Part shown: piece by piece, positions 24,856 through 32,313 of the stretch
How positions within the stretch are numbered: the first letter of the stretch is position 1
Layout of the letters: each line of letters opens with the position of its first letter
DNA from: an uncultured Pseudomonadota bacterium
GTDB taxonomy: Bacteria; Pseudomonadota; Gammaproteobacteria; Burkholderiales; Rhodocyclaceae
Reading direction: 5' to 3'
Length of the DNA: 44,683 nt
Assembly: GCA_946479855.1 (NCBI GenBank)
Contig: CAMLHL010000016.1
Span: forward strand, 1-44,683
The notes under the pieces: generated by a model
Seen by the model: the letters and a program-made list of their open reading frames with translations, nothing else
Databases searched by the model: none
Told to the model about the DNA's origin: nothing
Program-made: the position numbers and the translations under genes

Positions 24856-26881
24856 GCTTCCTCTCCTCCTGTCGTGCTGGCGCCTTTCTGCCCTGGGGGC
24901 GGCGTTTTTCGCCTTGCCGGCGCTCGCTGAAGAGGATCTCTATTTCTCCAGCCTGCCGGTCGTCGCCTCGGTCAGCCGTTTGCCGCAACCCCTGGCCGAT
25001 GCGCCGACCTCGGTCACGGTCATCGATCGCGAAATGATCCGCAGCCTGCCGATTCGCGATCTGAACGACATCTTCCGCCTGGTGCCGGGTTTCCAGACTT
25101 ATCCCAATACCACCGAAGCCGCCCGCGTCACCTATCACGGCTTGACCGACGAGGAATTCTCGCCCCGCCTGCAGGTGCTGGTCGATGGCCGCTCGATGTA
25201 TTCGCCGGCCTTCCGCAACGGCACCAACTGGGCGCTGATCCCGGTGGCGCTCGAGGATATCGAGCGCATCGAGGTGGTGCGCGGCACCAACGCGGTGTCC
25301 TACGGCTCCAACGCCTTCCTCGGCGTCATCAACATCATTACCGTCGATCCGTCGGTGGTGCGCGGGGTGTCGGTGTCGACCAATTACGGCAACCAGAACG
25401 TCCGCGACCAGAGCGTGCGGACCGGCGGTAAGCTGGGCGAAGCCGGCGATTTCCGCTTCACCTTCCGGCAGCAGAACGACGACGGCCTGACCAACCGCTA
25501 CGACTGGATCGACTCCTACTATTCCCGGCTGTTCGATTTCCGCGCCGATTTCGCGTTGACCGAACGCGACAGCCTGCAGGTCAGCGCCGGTCATGTCTCG
25601 GCGGTGACGCAACGCGGCCGGATCGACGTATCGACCGGGCTGAGCAACCCCGGCAATCCGATCCGCGATTTCGGGCAGTCGAACAGCTTTCTGCAGTTCC
25701 AGTGGCGGCGCGCCTTGTCGATCGACTCGGATTTCCTGCTCCGCTACGCCTACTCCCAGGATCAGGGTTCGGAGGCCTATACCAACCCGGGCAATCCGCC
25801 CAGCCTGCCGCCCTACCGCTACGACCCCTGGGGCGCCGAAGGCTCGCGGCATGAAATCGAGGCGCAACACAACCTGCGCCTGTTCGAGACTTTCCGCCTG
25901 GCCTGGGGCGGCAGCTGGCGTCAGGATACCGTCCGGGCGCAAACCACCCTGGCCGGCCAGGGCGATGTCAGCCGGGAGGTCTCGCGCCTGTTCGGCAACC
26001 TAGAATGGAAGCCGGTCGCCTGGCTGACCGGCAACCTCGGCCTGTCCGGTGAAGAGGACAGCCTGGCCGGCACGCATCTGGCGCCGCGGGCCAGCGTTTC
26101 CTTCCATCTCAATCCGGCCAATACGATCCGGCTCGGCGCTTCCCGCGCCTACCGGACGGGCAGCACGGTCGACTACCGGGGCGACTGGTATAACGGCAGC
26201 AAGTACCAGTTCCGGGGCGATCCGAACATGCCCTCCGAGCGCATGGACACCCTTGAAGTCGGCTATCTCGGCGACTGGCGCGACTGGCGCATGAGCCTCG
26301 ATGTGCGGCTGTTCGACGAAAAGGTTCACAACCGCCTGCTGGTCATCGATCGCAACGACAGCGACAATTCGATCCCGGACGGGATGCTGCCGATCCAGGA
26401 CGTGCGGATGCGCGGTATCGAGTATCAGTGGCGCTGGCAGCCGCTCGAAACGACCAAGCTGGTTCTCAACCAGATGTTCATCGACATCGACGCGGAATAC
26501 CTGGCCTCGGCGCTGGCCAATCCCTCCAGCAGCCTGCAAGTCCCCCTCAAGTACAGCCATATCGACGACCTCTCCGAATACGGCACGCCGCACCGTTCCA
26601 CCTCGCTGTTGCTGATCCAGAAGCTGCCGTACGGTCTGGAATTCTCGGCGGCCGCCTATTGGCAGAGCAACATGAAATGGTCGATCAATACCGAGGCCCT
26701 GAAGTACCACCGGGTCGATACCCGGCTCGCCTATCCCTTCCGCATCGCCGGCCGGAGCGGCGAAGTCGCCTGGACGGTACAGTCGGCGAACGGCGCGCAT
26801 TTCGAATACAAGGCCTACAACGTTCCCTCCGACCGGATTGTCGAGCGCCGGCAGTGGGTCAGCCTGCGTCTCGACTTCTGA
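24833..26881 (+). CDS. TonB-dependent outer-membrane receptor
   Basis: 682 residues. Signal peptide (LSALGAAFFALPALA), a short N-terminal region with VVASVSRLPQPLADAPTSVTVIDREMI (plug start), plug domain LNDIFRLVPGFQTYP, VLVDGRSMYSPAFRNGTNW, ERIEVVRGTNAVSYGSNAFLGVINIIT, then a beta barrel ending in WVSLRLDF with the terminal Phe expected of outer-membrane barrels. Ligand unknown; it resembles the cobalamin/siderophore group in general form. It is convergent with the peptide-modification operon (12 bp apart). A role in taking up metal-peptide complexes is only a conjecture. Confidence 0.9.
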   Translation: MSAVTTAKLPLLLSCWRLSALGAAFFALPALAEEDLYFSSLPVVASVSRLPQPLADAPTSVTVIDREMIRSLPIRDLNDIFRLVPGFQTYPNTTEAARVTYHGLTDEEFSPRLQVLVDGRSMYSPAFRNGTNWALIPVALEDIERIEVVRGTNAVSYGSNAFLGVINIITVDPSVVRGVSVSTNYGNQNVRDQSVRTGGKLGEAGDFRFTFRQQNDDGLTNRYDWIDSYYSRLFDFRADFALTERDSLQVSAGHVSAVTQRGRIDVSTGLSNPGNPIRDFGQSNSFLQFQWRRALSIDSDFLLRYAYSQDQGSEAYTNPGNPPSLPPYRYDPWGAEGSRHEIEAQHNLRLFETFRLAWGGSWRQDTVRAQTTLAGQGDVSREVSRLFGNLEWKPVAWLTGNLGLSGEEDSLAGTHLAPRASVSFHLNPANTIRLGASRAYRTGSTVDYRGDWYNGSKYQFRGDPNMPSERMDTLEVGYLGDWRDWRMSLDVRLFDEKVHNRLLVIDRNDSDNSIPDGMLPIQDVRMRGIEYQWRWQPLETTKLVLNQMFIDIDAEYLASALANPSSSLQVPLKYSHIDDLSEYGTPHRSTSLLLIQKLPYGLEFSAAAYWQSNMKWSINTEALKYHRVDTRLAYPFRIAGRSGEVAWTVQSANGAHFEYKAYNVPSDRIVERRQWVSLRLDF

Positions 26882-26893
26882 ACGATCCGGGCC

Positions 26894-27634
26894 TCAGAAC
26901 AGCGTCGTCGCCCGCACCCAGGCATCGGGCAGCAGGCTGACGATCTGCGCTTCCAGCCACTTGTCGGCACCGGACAGGATGGCCAGGCCGACGAGCAGGA
27001 TCAAGATGCCGAAGGCCTTCTTGATGCCGTCGATCCGCTGCAGCACCCAGCCGCGCACCGCGGTGAAGCCCCGCCGCGAGGCATAGGCGACGGCGACTAG
27101 CGGCAGTGCCGCGCCGAGGCCGAACAGGCCGAGGATGACGCCGCCGCGCCCGGCACCGCCTTCGCTGGCGACCAGCGTCAGCGCCGAGGCGAGCAGTGGG
27201 CCGGAGCAGGGGCTCCAGACCAGGCCGAGCACGCCGCCGAGGAGCAGGGCGCCGCTCAGCGAGCCGCCGTCGAGCTTGGCCGAGGCGGCGTTGGCGCTGG
27301 AGGCGATGGGCAGCATCCAGGCCGTGAAGCGGCGATTCAGCACCGGCACCAGCATGACCAGCCCGAAGGCAATCAGCAGCCAGGCGCCGAACAGCCGCAC
27401 GCTGTCCGAGTCGATGCCGAGTGCCGGGCCGAGGGCGCCGAGGACGATGCCGATCAGCGCGAAGGAAATCGCCATGCCGGCGCCCATGGCGAGCGGCGCC
27501 AGCCGGTTGGCCTGCACCGCGCCACCGACGACCAGCGGCAGGATGGGGAAGACGCAGGGTGACAGCGTCGTCAGGCTGCCGGCGACCAGGCTGAGGCCGA
27601 GGTGGGCGAGCGGGATGTCCATGGCGCCGGCCAT
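26894..27634 (-). CDS. CcdA/DsbD-type membrane electron transporter
   Basis: 246 residues with about six helices. Carries electrons from cytoplasmic thioredoxin across the inner membrane. Seen: GLSLVAGSLTTLSPCVFPILPLVVGGAV and LGLVWSPCSGPLLASALTL, the two conserved cysteines, each in a PC motif of separate helices, then GGVILGLFGLGAALPLVAVAYASRR. There is no periplasmic alpha or gamma domain. I chose the ATG at 27632-27634, 4 bp after the thioredoxin stop; a second ATG at 27620 is possible. It is the last gene of the MNIO operon and should reduce the thioredoxin encoded just before it. Confidence 0.88.
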   Translation of the reverse strand: MAGAMDIPLAHLGLSLVAGSLTTLSPCVFPILPLVVGGAVQANRLAPLAMGAGMAISFALIGIVLGALGPALGIDSDSVRLFGAWLLIAFGLVMLVPVLNRRFTAWMLPIASSANAASAKLDGGSLSGALLLGGVLGLVWSPCSGPLLASALTLVASEGGAGRGGVILGLFGLGAALPLVAVAYASRRGFTAVRGWVLQRIDGIKKAFGILILLVGLAILSGADKWLEAQIVSLLPDAWVRATTLF

Positions 27635-27638
27635 TCGC

Positions 27639-28019
27639 TCATTTCGCGCTGTCGAGCACGGCGCGTAGGGCCTTGGGGTCGGTTTCGCCGGCCAGGCGGC
27701 CGGTTTCCTTGGCGCCCTTGTAGGCAATCACCGTCGACTGCATGCGCACGCCGAGCTGGCGCTTCAGCTCGCGTTCCTTGTCGTAATCGACGACGAGCAG
27801 CGTACCGGGCACCGTGGCGTCGCCCTTCCAGCCGTTGAAGACCTTGTCCTGGGCGCGGCAGGTCGGGCACCAGTCGGCGTGGAAGTGCAGGGCGACGGCT
27901 TCGCCGGCCTTCTGCTTGGCGGCCAGCGCGGCGGGGCTGTAGGGGGCGATGTCGAGGGCCCGGACGAGCGGCGCGGCGGCCAGCAGGGCGAGGGCGAACA
28001 GCGATAGGCGGTATTTCAT
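27639..28019 (-). CDS. Periplasmic thioredoxin-fold protein
   Basis: 126 residues. Signal peptide (LSLFALALLAAAPLVRA, cut near 20), then a thioredoxin fold with the redox site HFHADWCPTCRAQDKVF (CPTC) and TLLVVDYDKERELKRQLGVRMQSTVIAYKGAKETGRLAGET. The QST instead of the cis-Pro stretch is notable: the usual proline before the final strand is replaced. Probably keeps cysteines of the precursor peptide, or of its modified form, reduced in the periplasm, with electrons from the CcdA-like partner next to it. One base separates it from the doxX stop. Confidence 0.87.
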   Translation of the reverse strand: MKYRLSLFALALLAAAPLVRALDIAPYSPAALAAKQKAGEAVALHFHADWCPTCRAQDKVFNGWKGDATVPGTLLVVDYDKERELKRQLGVRMQSTVIAYKGAKETGRLAGETDPKALRAVLDSAK

Positions 28020-28020
28020 G

Positions 28021-28554
28021 TCAGGCTCCTTGCGGTGAGTGGAGAGGCTGGCCGGCTTCGGCGGGGGCGAGCAGCCGGCGGCGCAGCCCGTGGTCGAGCG
28101 ACAGGCGGCCGGGGCCAAGCAGGATCAGCGGCAGCAGCATGCCGAGGAAGAGCACCGGCAGCTTGAAGTTGCCGTAGCCGTGGTCGGTGAAGCCGTAGCC
28201 CAGCAGCAGTTCGCCCCAGCCGTTCCACATCTCCGGCCAATGCACGCTGGCGATGGCGACGACGGTCAGGATGAACAGCGCGATGGAGAAGAAGCGCGTC
28301 GCCAGGCCGAGCACCAGCGCGATGCCGCCGAGCAGCTCGAACCAGGTCGCCAGCGGCCAGCTGATTTCCGGCGGCAGCAGATTGAACGGGAAGGGGAAGC
28401 GGTCCTGGATGTCCATGAACCAGTTGCTGCCGTTGAATTTTTCCAGGCCGGATTCGAAGAAATCCCAGCCGAGCAGCAGGCGCAGGCTGAGCATGCCCAG
28501 CCACAGGCCAAGCAGGTCGAGCGAATCGAGGGTGACGGTGAAGTGTTTTTTCAT
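28021..28554 (-). CDS. DoxX family membrane protein
   Basis: 177 residues with four helices. Seen: LGLWLGMLSLRLLLGWDFFESGLEKFNGSNWF, PLATWFELLGGIALVLGLATRFFSIALFILTVVAIASVHWP, and FKLPVLFLGMLLPLILLGPGRLSLDH. DoxX proteins accompany DUF692/DUF2063 genes in many genomes; the role in these loci is not known, perhaps quinone-linked redox. Its ATG overlaps the stop of the DUF2063 gene by 4 bp. Confidence 0.92.
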   Translation of the reverse strand: MKKHFTVTLDSLDLLGLWLGMLSLRLLLGWDFFESGLEKFNGSNWFMDIQDRFPFPFNLLPPEISWPLATWFELLGGIALVLGLATRFFSIALFILTVVAIASVHWPEMWNGWGELLLGYGFTDHGYGNFKLPVLFLGMLLPLILLGPGRLSLDHGLRRRLLAPAEAGQPLHSPQGA

Positions 28555-29294
28555 GATCGGTGAACTCCGAGAACGATGCCCTGGCGACGCAGCTCGTCCA
28601 GCAGTTCGGCACCGCAGGCGAGCAGGCGTTCCGGTGCCGGATGCTGCAGGGCATCGGCGATGGCGCGGCAGGCCGTTGCGCCGGTTTGCGGGTGGTCGGC
28701 CAGGGAGGCCAGCAGGTGGCTGGTGACCGGGTTGATTGCGCTGAATTGCACCCGCTCGTTGGTATCGCGATAGACGACGAGATGCGTCGCCAGCGGCCGG
28801 CGCGGCCGGTAGTCCGGGCCGACGCGGTGCACCGGCCAGGCGTAGGCGAGGTTGAGCAGCGCCGGGTTGAGGACGATGGGCGAGGCCATCAGGTCGCCGG
28901 CCGGATCGTGGGCCGGGCTGGCGCAATCCAGGGTGTCGACCGCCAGTTCGGCCCACTCGTAATGCGCCAGTTCGGCCAGCCAGGCGGGCAGGCGCTGGGC
29001 GATGCCGCCAGCCGCCAGGTAGCGCGTGAAGTCGCGGGGGATTTCGCGGAACCACGGGGTCTGCGCCGGCCAGTCGCGGTAGAAGGTCCGGTTCAGCCGC
29101 CGCCAGCGGCTTTCGCCGAGGATGGCCCGGCAGACCGGGAAGCAGGCGTCGAGAAAGCCGGTCAGGTTGTTGAACAGCAGTTCGTTGTACACCGCCATCC
29201 GCCGGGCCGGCACGCCGGCCGGGCGCGGCGTGTGGTGCGGGTCGCGCAGGTGGCGGCCGAAGGCGCGCTGGAAATCCTGGAAGCCGGTGTCCAT
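28551..29294 (-). CDS. DUF2063 protein, MNIO partner (BufC/HvfC-like)
   Basis: 247 residues. Helical DUF2063 region: FQDFQRAFGRHLRDPHH, MAVYNELLFNNLTGFLDACFPVCRAILGESRWRRL, FREIPRDFTRYLAAGGIAQRLPAWLAELAHYEWAELAVD; then a C-terminal region PLATHLVVYRDTNERVQFSAINPVTSHLLASLAD. In studied systems this protein binds the precursor and assists the DUF692 oxidase. It overlaps the MNIO stop by one base (TGATG) and doxX by 4, so all are translated as one block. Confidence 0.92.
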   Translation of the reverse strand: MDTGFQDFQRAFGRHLRDPHHTPRPAGVPARRMAVYNELLFNNLTGFLDACFPVCRAILGESRWRRLNRTFYRDWPAQTPWFREIPRDFTRYLAAGGIAQRLPAWLAELAHYEWAELAVDTLDCASPAHDPAGDLMASPIVLNPALLNLAYAWPVHRVGPDYRPRRPLATHLVVYRDTNERVQFSAINPVTSHLLASLADHPQTGATACRAIADALQHPAPERLLACGAELLDELRRQGIVLGVHRS

Positions 29295-30136
29295 CAGGCG
29301 GCCTCGCGCTGGCGGGCGGCGGCCTGGAGGCGGGCGATCTGCCTGACCTCTACGGTCAACGCCGAAAAATCGGGGAAATTGAAATCGCGTTCGAGGCAGG
29401 TCGGCACCTCACCGCCGATCCGTGCGTAGGCTGCTTCGAGCAGCGACCAGACCGGATCGATGACTTCGGCACCGTGGGTGTCGACGAGCAGGCCGTCCGG
29501 CTCGACGTCATGGCCGGCGACGTGGATGTAGCAGGTGCGCTCCAGCGGCAGCGAGGCCATGAAATCGAGCGGCTCGAAGCCGAAATTGCGGCTATTGACG
29601 TAGATATTGTTGATGTCGAGGTGGAGCAGACAGTCGGCTTCGCGGATCACTTCGCCGATGAATTCATGCTCGCTCATCTCGGCCCCCGGCGGGGCGACGT
29701 AGTACGAGGCGTTCTCGATGCCGATGCGCCTGCCGAGGAGGTCCTGGGCGCGGCCGATGCGTTCGGCCGTCCAGCGCACCGCGCCGGCGGTCAGCGGGAT
29801 CGGCAGCAGGTCGTAGAGCCGCCTGTCGTCGCCGCACCAGGCCAGATGCTCGGTGTACAGCGTCATGCCGTGTTCGGTCATGAAGGCGCGGATGCGCCGC
29901 AGCAGGCCTTCGTCGAGCGGCGCCGGGCCGCCCAGCGAGAGCGACAGGCCGTGGCAGACGAAGGGGTAGCGCTCGGTGAATTGGCGCAGTTCGCGGGCCG
30001 AGCGGCCACCCAGGCCGGCCCAGTTTTCCGGGGCCAGTTCGAAGAAGCGGATGCTGTCCGGCAAGCCGGCGCGCATCGGTTCGATCAATTCACGACGGAA
30101 GCCGAGGCCGGCTCCCGCAGGGGGGCGTGGTGACAT
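29294..30136 (-). CDS. MNIO-family (DUF692) multinuclear iron oxidase
   Basis: 280 residues, TIM-barrel enzyme that uses two or three iron ions and O2 to rearrange cysteines of a peptide. Family members include MbnB, TglH, BufB and HvfB. Seen: LGFRRELIEPM, FFELAPENWAG at 31-41, FVCHGLSLSLGG (His62), LYTEHLAW (His97), IGIENASYY (Glu141), LLHLDINNIYVNSRNF (His172, Asp174) and CYIHVAGHD (His205, His209), the metal ligands expected. It follows the Cys-rich precursor gene and precedes DUF2063. GGGAG precedes the ATG. Confidence 0.95.
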   Translation of the reverse strand: MSPRPPAGAGLGFRRELIEPMRAGLPDSIRFFELAPENWAGLGGRSARELRQFTERYPFVCHGLSLSLGGPAPLDEGLLRRIRAFMTEHGMTLYTEHLAWCGDDRRLYDLLPIPLTAGAVRWTAERIGRAQDLLGRRIGIENASYYVAPPGAEMSEHEFIGEVIREADCLLHLDINNIYVNSRNFGFEPLDFMASLPLERTCYIHVAGHDVEPDGLLVDTHGAEVIDPVWSLLEAAYARIGGEVPTCLERDFNFPDFSALTVEVRQIARLQAAARQREAA

Positions 30137-30153
30137 GGAATTCTCCCGGTCGG

Positions 30154-30187
30154 GCGGCGGCAGGGAAGGGGGTTCCCGCGCCGCCGC
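30154..30187 (-). promoter_or_regulatory. Intercistronic hairpin between precursor and oxidase genes
   Basis: GCGGCGGC/GCCGCCGC outer stem (30154-30161 with 30180-30187) enclosing GGGAA/TTCCC with a 5-nt loop. There is no T-run after it on the minus strand. Its place, after a precursor and before its modifying enzyme, fits partial termination or protection of the upstream mRNA end so that more precursor than enzyme is made. Confidence 0.6.
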
Positions 30188-30202
30188 GATGCAAGGTCCA
30201 GA

Positions 30203-30505
30203 TTACTGCTTGGTGTCGCCGCTGGTTTCGCCCTTCTTGTTCGCGCCGCAATTGGCCTCGGCTTTCTTCTTGGCGGCACCGCACTTGGCTTCGCCGCACT
30301 TGCCGTCCCGCTTCTTTTCGGCCGCCACCTTCTTGTCGCCGCCGCAGTTGCCATCCTTCATCTTGGTGTCGGCCTGGGCCAACTGGTAGCCAGCCTGCAG
30401 CCGGGTGGTACCGAAGGGGTTGTCGGCGGCCTGGGCGGCCGGGCTCAGGGTGAGCGCGGCAAAGGCGGAACCGACGGCCAGGGAAACGAGATTATGCTTT
30501 TTCAT
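30203..30505 (-). CDS. Secreted Cys-rich precursor peptide (bufferin/oxazolin, HvfA-like)
   Basis: 100 residues. Signal peptide (VGSAFAALTLSPAAQA, cut after residue 26), a spacer, then a Lys/Gly-rich tail with four cysteines, each in [DE]xxCG: DGNCG 51-55, DGKCG 67-71, EAKCG 72-76, EANCG 83-87. Such EGKCG-type repeats mark HvfA-like peptides, whose cysteines are converted by MNIO enzymes to thiooxazole-type groups that bind copper. It is followed by the DUF692 and DUF2063 genes in the same operon. GGAGAAAGTC lies before the ATG. The modification itself is inferred from family knowledge. Confidence 0.88.
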   Translation of the reverse strand: MKKHNLVSLAVGSAFAALTLSPAAQAADNPFGTTRLQAGYQLAQADTKMKDGNCGGDKKVAAEKKRDGKCGEAKCGAAKKKAEANCGANKKGETSGDTKQ

Positions 30506-30535
30506 GACTTTCTCCGTTGAGATCAGGGGGTGGGA

Positions 30536-30718
30536 TCAGTCCTTGTGGCTGATCCAGGCGCCCATCGCCTGACGCAGGAAGGCAAACTGTTTTTCAGCGC
30601 GCCGGCAGCCGATGCAGATCGCCAGGTGCATCTTCAGCTGGACGCGCTCGCCGAGGCTAAGCTGGCGTTCCAGTTGAAGCGAGGCGAGGCGGGTGGCTTC
30701 CTGGCAACTGATCATCAT
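30536..30718 (-). CDS. Soluble zinc anti-sigma factor (ZAS type)
   Basis: 60 residues: SCQEATRLASLQLERQLSLGERVQLKMHLAICIGC. His31-X3-Cys35-X2-Cys38 with Cys5 is the zinc site of ZAS anti-sigma factors, which hold an ECF sigma factor and release it when the thiols are oxidised or bound by metal. No membrane segment, so cytoplasmic. It is the first gene of the precursor operon and is divergent from the sigma gene, 82 bp apart. AGGAAAC precedes the first of two ATGs. MseR of Neisseria is a similar case as I recall. Confidence 0.83.
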   Translation of the reverse strand: MMISCQEATRLASLQLERQLSLGERVQLKMHLAICIGCRRAEKQFAFLRQAMGAWISHKD

Positions 30719-30757
30719 GTTTCCTGTCTTGCGTCTTGGGCTGGGGTGCCTGATCCA

Positions 30758-30785
30758 TTAGTCGGCACGGTCATGAAAAGCTTAC
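30758..30785 (-). promoter_or_regulatory. Candidate ECF-sigma promoter of the precursor operon
   Basis: On the minus strand GTAAGC (30785-30780), 15 bp, CGACTAA (30764-30758), about 40 bp before the anti-sigma ATG. This form (GTAA at -35, CG-rich -10) is like promoters read by ECF factors of the group that controls bufferin-type loci. Position predicts a start near 30750 and a leader of about 30 bases. Confidence 0.6.
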
Positions 30786-30800
30786 AAATATTTTTGCAGT

Positions 30801-31403
30801 ATGATCCGGAGCGACAAAACCGATCGAGCCGACATGCCCCTGGACCCACTGCACGACCCCGAGTTTCTCACAGGCCTGCGCCGCGACATGCTGCGTTTTG
30901 CCGAGATGCAGTTGCGCGACCGGGCGCAGGCCGAGGATGCCGTCCAGGAAGCGCTGGCCGGCGCCCTGCAGGGGCGGGAGAAATTCGCCTCGCGCGCTTC
31001 GCTGCGCACCTGGGTGCTCTCCATCCTGAAAAACAAGATCATCGATGTGCTGCGCCGCAAGGTTCGCGAGAACGCGACGGTCGACGTCGACAATGACGAA
31101 GAATTGCACGCCTGGTTCAACGACCGCCAGCACTGGGCCGAGGACACCCGCCCGGCGGAATGGCAGTCGCCGCAGCAGGCGATGGAGAGCAAGCAGTTCT
31201 GGGAAGTCTTCGAAGCCTGCCTCTACCGCTTGCCGGAAGCCAGTGCCCGCATCTTCACGATGCGCGAGGTGCTCGGCTTCGATACCGAGGAAATCTGCCA
31301 GACCATCGGCATCTCCAGCAACAACTGCTTCGTCCAGTTGCACCGGGCGCGGCTGGCGCTGCGCGCCTGCCTCGGCGCCAACTGGTTCGGCGAAGCCGCC
31401 TAG
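30801..31403 (+). CDS. ECF-type RNA polymerase sigma factor
   Basis: 200 residues. Region 2: FLTGLRRDMLRFAEMQLRDRAQAEDAVQEALAGAL with FASRASLRTWVLSILKNKIIDVLRRKVR; a long acidic linker; region 4: FEACLYRLPEASARIFTMREVLGFDTEEICQTIGISSNNCFVQLHRARLALRACL. The start could be the ATG at 30801 or at 30834; neither has a strong ribosome site. Divergent from its likely anti-sigma factor. It should turn on the precursor/MNIO operon under copper or thiol stress. Confidence 0.93.
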   Translation: MIRSDKTDRADMPLDPLHDPEFLTGLRRDMLRFAEMQLRDRAQAEDAVQEALAGALQGREKFASRASLRTWVLSILKNKIIDVLRRKVRENATVDVDNDEELHAWFNDRQHWAEDTRPAEWQSPQQAMESKQFWEVFEACLYRLPEASARIFTMREVLGFDTEEICQTIGISSNNCFVQLHRARLALRACLGANWFGEAA

Positions 31404-31420
31404 GCAAGTCTCGCCGCCAG

Positions 31421-31444
31421 ATCGTGGCCTAGATTGTGGCCTAG
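31421..31444. repeat. Two 12-bp tandem units after the sigma gene
   Basis: ATCGTGGCCTAG followed by ATTGTGGCCTAG, one mismatch, overlapping the end of the convergent MaoC-like gene (its stop is at 31441-31443). A local duplication in the gap between two converging genes. Confidence 0.6.
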
Positions 31445-32307
31445 ATCGCTGCTGTTTCCCAGCGGCCGCTCAGCGCCAGCTTATGCTCGTCCGCCAGTAG
31501 TACGCCATAACCGCCCTGCGTGGCGTTCTGCGCGTCAAAGCCGAAGATGGCCCGTGCCGGCAGGTATATCGGGCGTCTGAATTCGGCACTGATGGCAATC
31601 ACCGTTCGGCGAGTCTGGCATTCGATGCCCGCCGCGGCGCGTCCGACGGAATACATGCCATGGGCAAGCGCGCTCTGGAATCCAAAGCGTCGGGCCAGCC
31701 GGGAGGACAGGTGGATCGGGTTGTAGTCCCCGGAGAGCATGGCGTAGCGCCGAATAACCTGGGGCTCGCAGGCCCAGTCATATTGCGCAAACGATGCCGG
31801 GAATTGATCCGGCCCGGCTGGTCTGGCGGATGGGGGGCGGTTTTGTCCGGGAAGACGATATTCGCTGCTACAGGACACCACGCTTCGGCCGGATTGGCTG
31901 ATTTCCACGCTGAATGCGATTTTTCGGGCAGCGCCGGCAGCCCGCACGGGCATTGCCGACACCGCCAGCGTGAAGCCCGAAGTTGCCTCGGGGGTGGCAT
32001 GCCAGCGCAATTCGTTTTTACTGTGGATGAGGCCGGGAATGGCGTGGGGAAAACGTTCGTCGAGCATCAGCGCCAGCTGGGCACGCTGGGCCATGAGATA
32101 AAAATAGCTTAGCGGCACATGTCTGCCTCGATCATCGAAAAAATTCCGGAATCTGGCGACATGCGCCATGTCGATGCCGGCGACCGAGAAATCAGCCATC
32201 AGGCCGGTATCGGGCAAGGCGAGCGCCTTTTGCCGAAACCAGGTGGCCATCCCCCGGATCAGCAAGGCAGGCAAGGGCGGCAATGCTGCGGATCGACGGC
32301 TGGTCAT
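31441..32307 (-). CDS. MaoC-like hotdog-fold protein
   Basis: 288 residues. C-terminal MaoC dehydratase domain with IRRYAMLSGDYNPIHLSSRLARRFGFQSALAHGMYSVGRAAAG, where Asp and His of SGDYNPIH form the usual hydratase site, followed by ISAEFRRPIYLPARAIF. The N-terminal half (FSVAGIDMAHVARFRNFFDDRGRHVPLSYFYLMAQRAQLALM) is a divergent second hotdog. Likely acts on acyl-CoA or acyl-ACP; the substrate is unknown. Third gene of a minus-strand trio with the alpha/beta hydrolase and M14 genes. Confidence 0.85.
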   Translation of the reverse strand: MTSRRSAALPPLPALLIRGMATWFRQKALALPDTGLMADFSVAGIDMAHVARFRNFFDDRGRHVPLSYFYLMAQRAQLALMLDERFPHAIPGLIHSKNELRWHATPEATSGFTLAVSAMPVRAAGAARKIAFSVEISQSGRSVVSCSSEYRLPGQNRPPSARPAGPDQFPASFAQYDWACEPQVIRRYAMLSGDYNPIHLSSRLARRFGFQSALAHGMYSVGRAAAGIECQTRRTVIAISAEFRRPIYLPARAIFGFDAQNATQGGYGVLLADEHKLALSGRWETAAI

Positions 32308-32313
32308 GCCGCT

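Noticed and set aside
24811..26881. ATG at 24811 as the receptor start
   Set aside because: It is out of frame with the receptor; the in-frame start is 24833.
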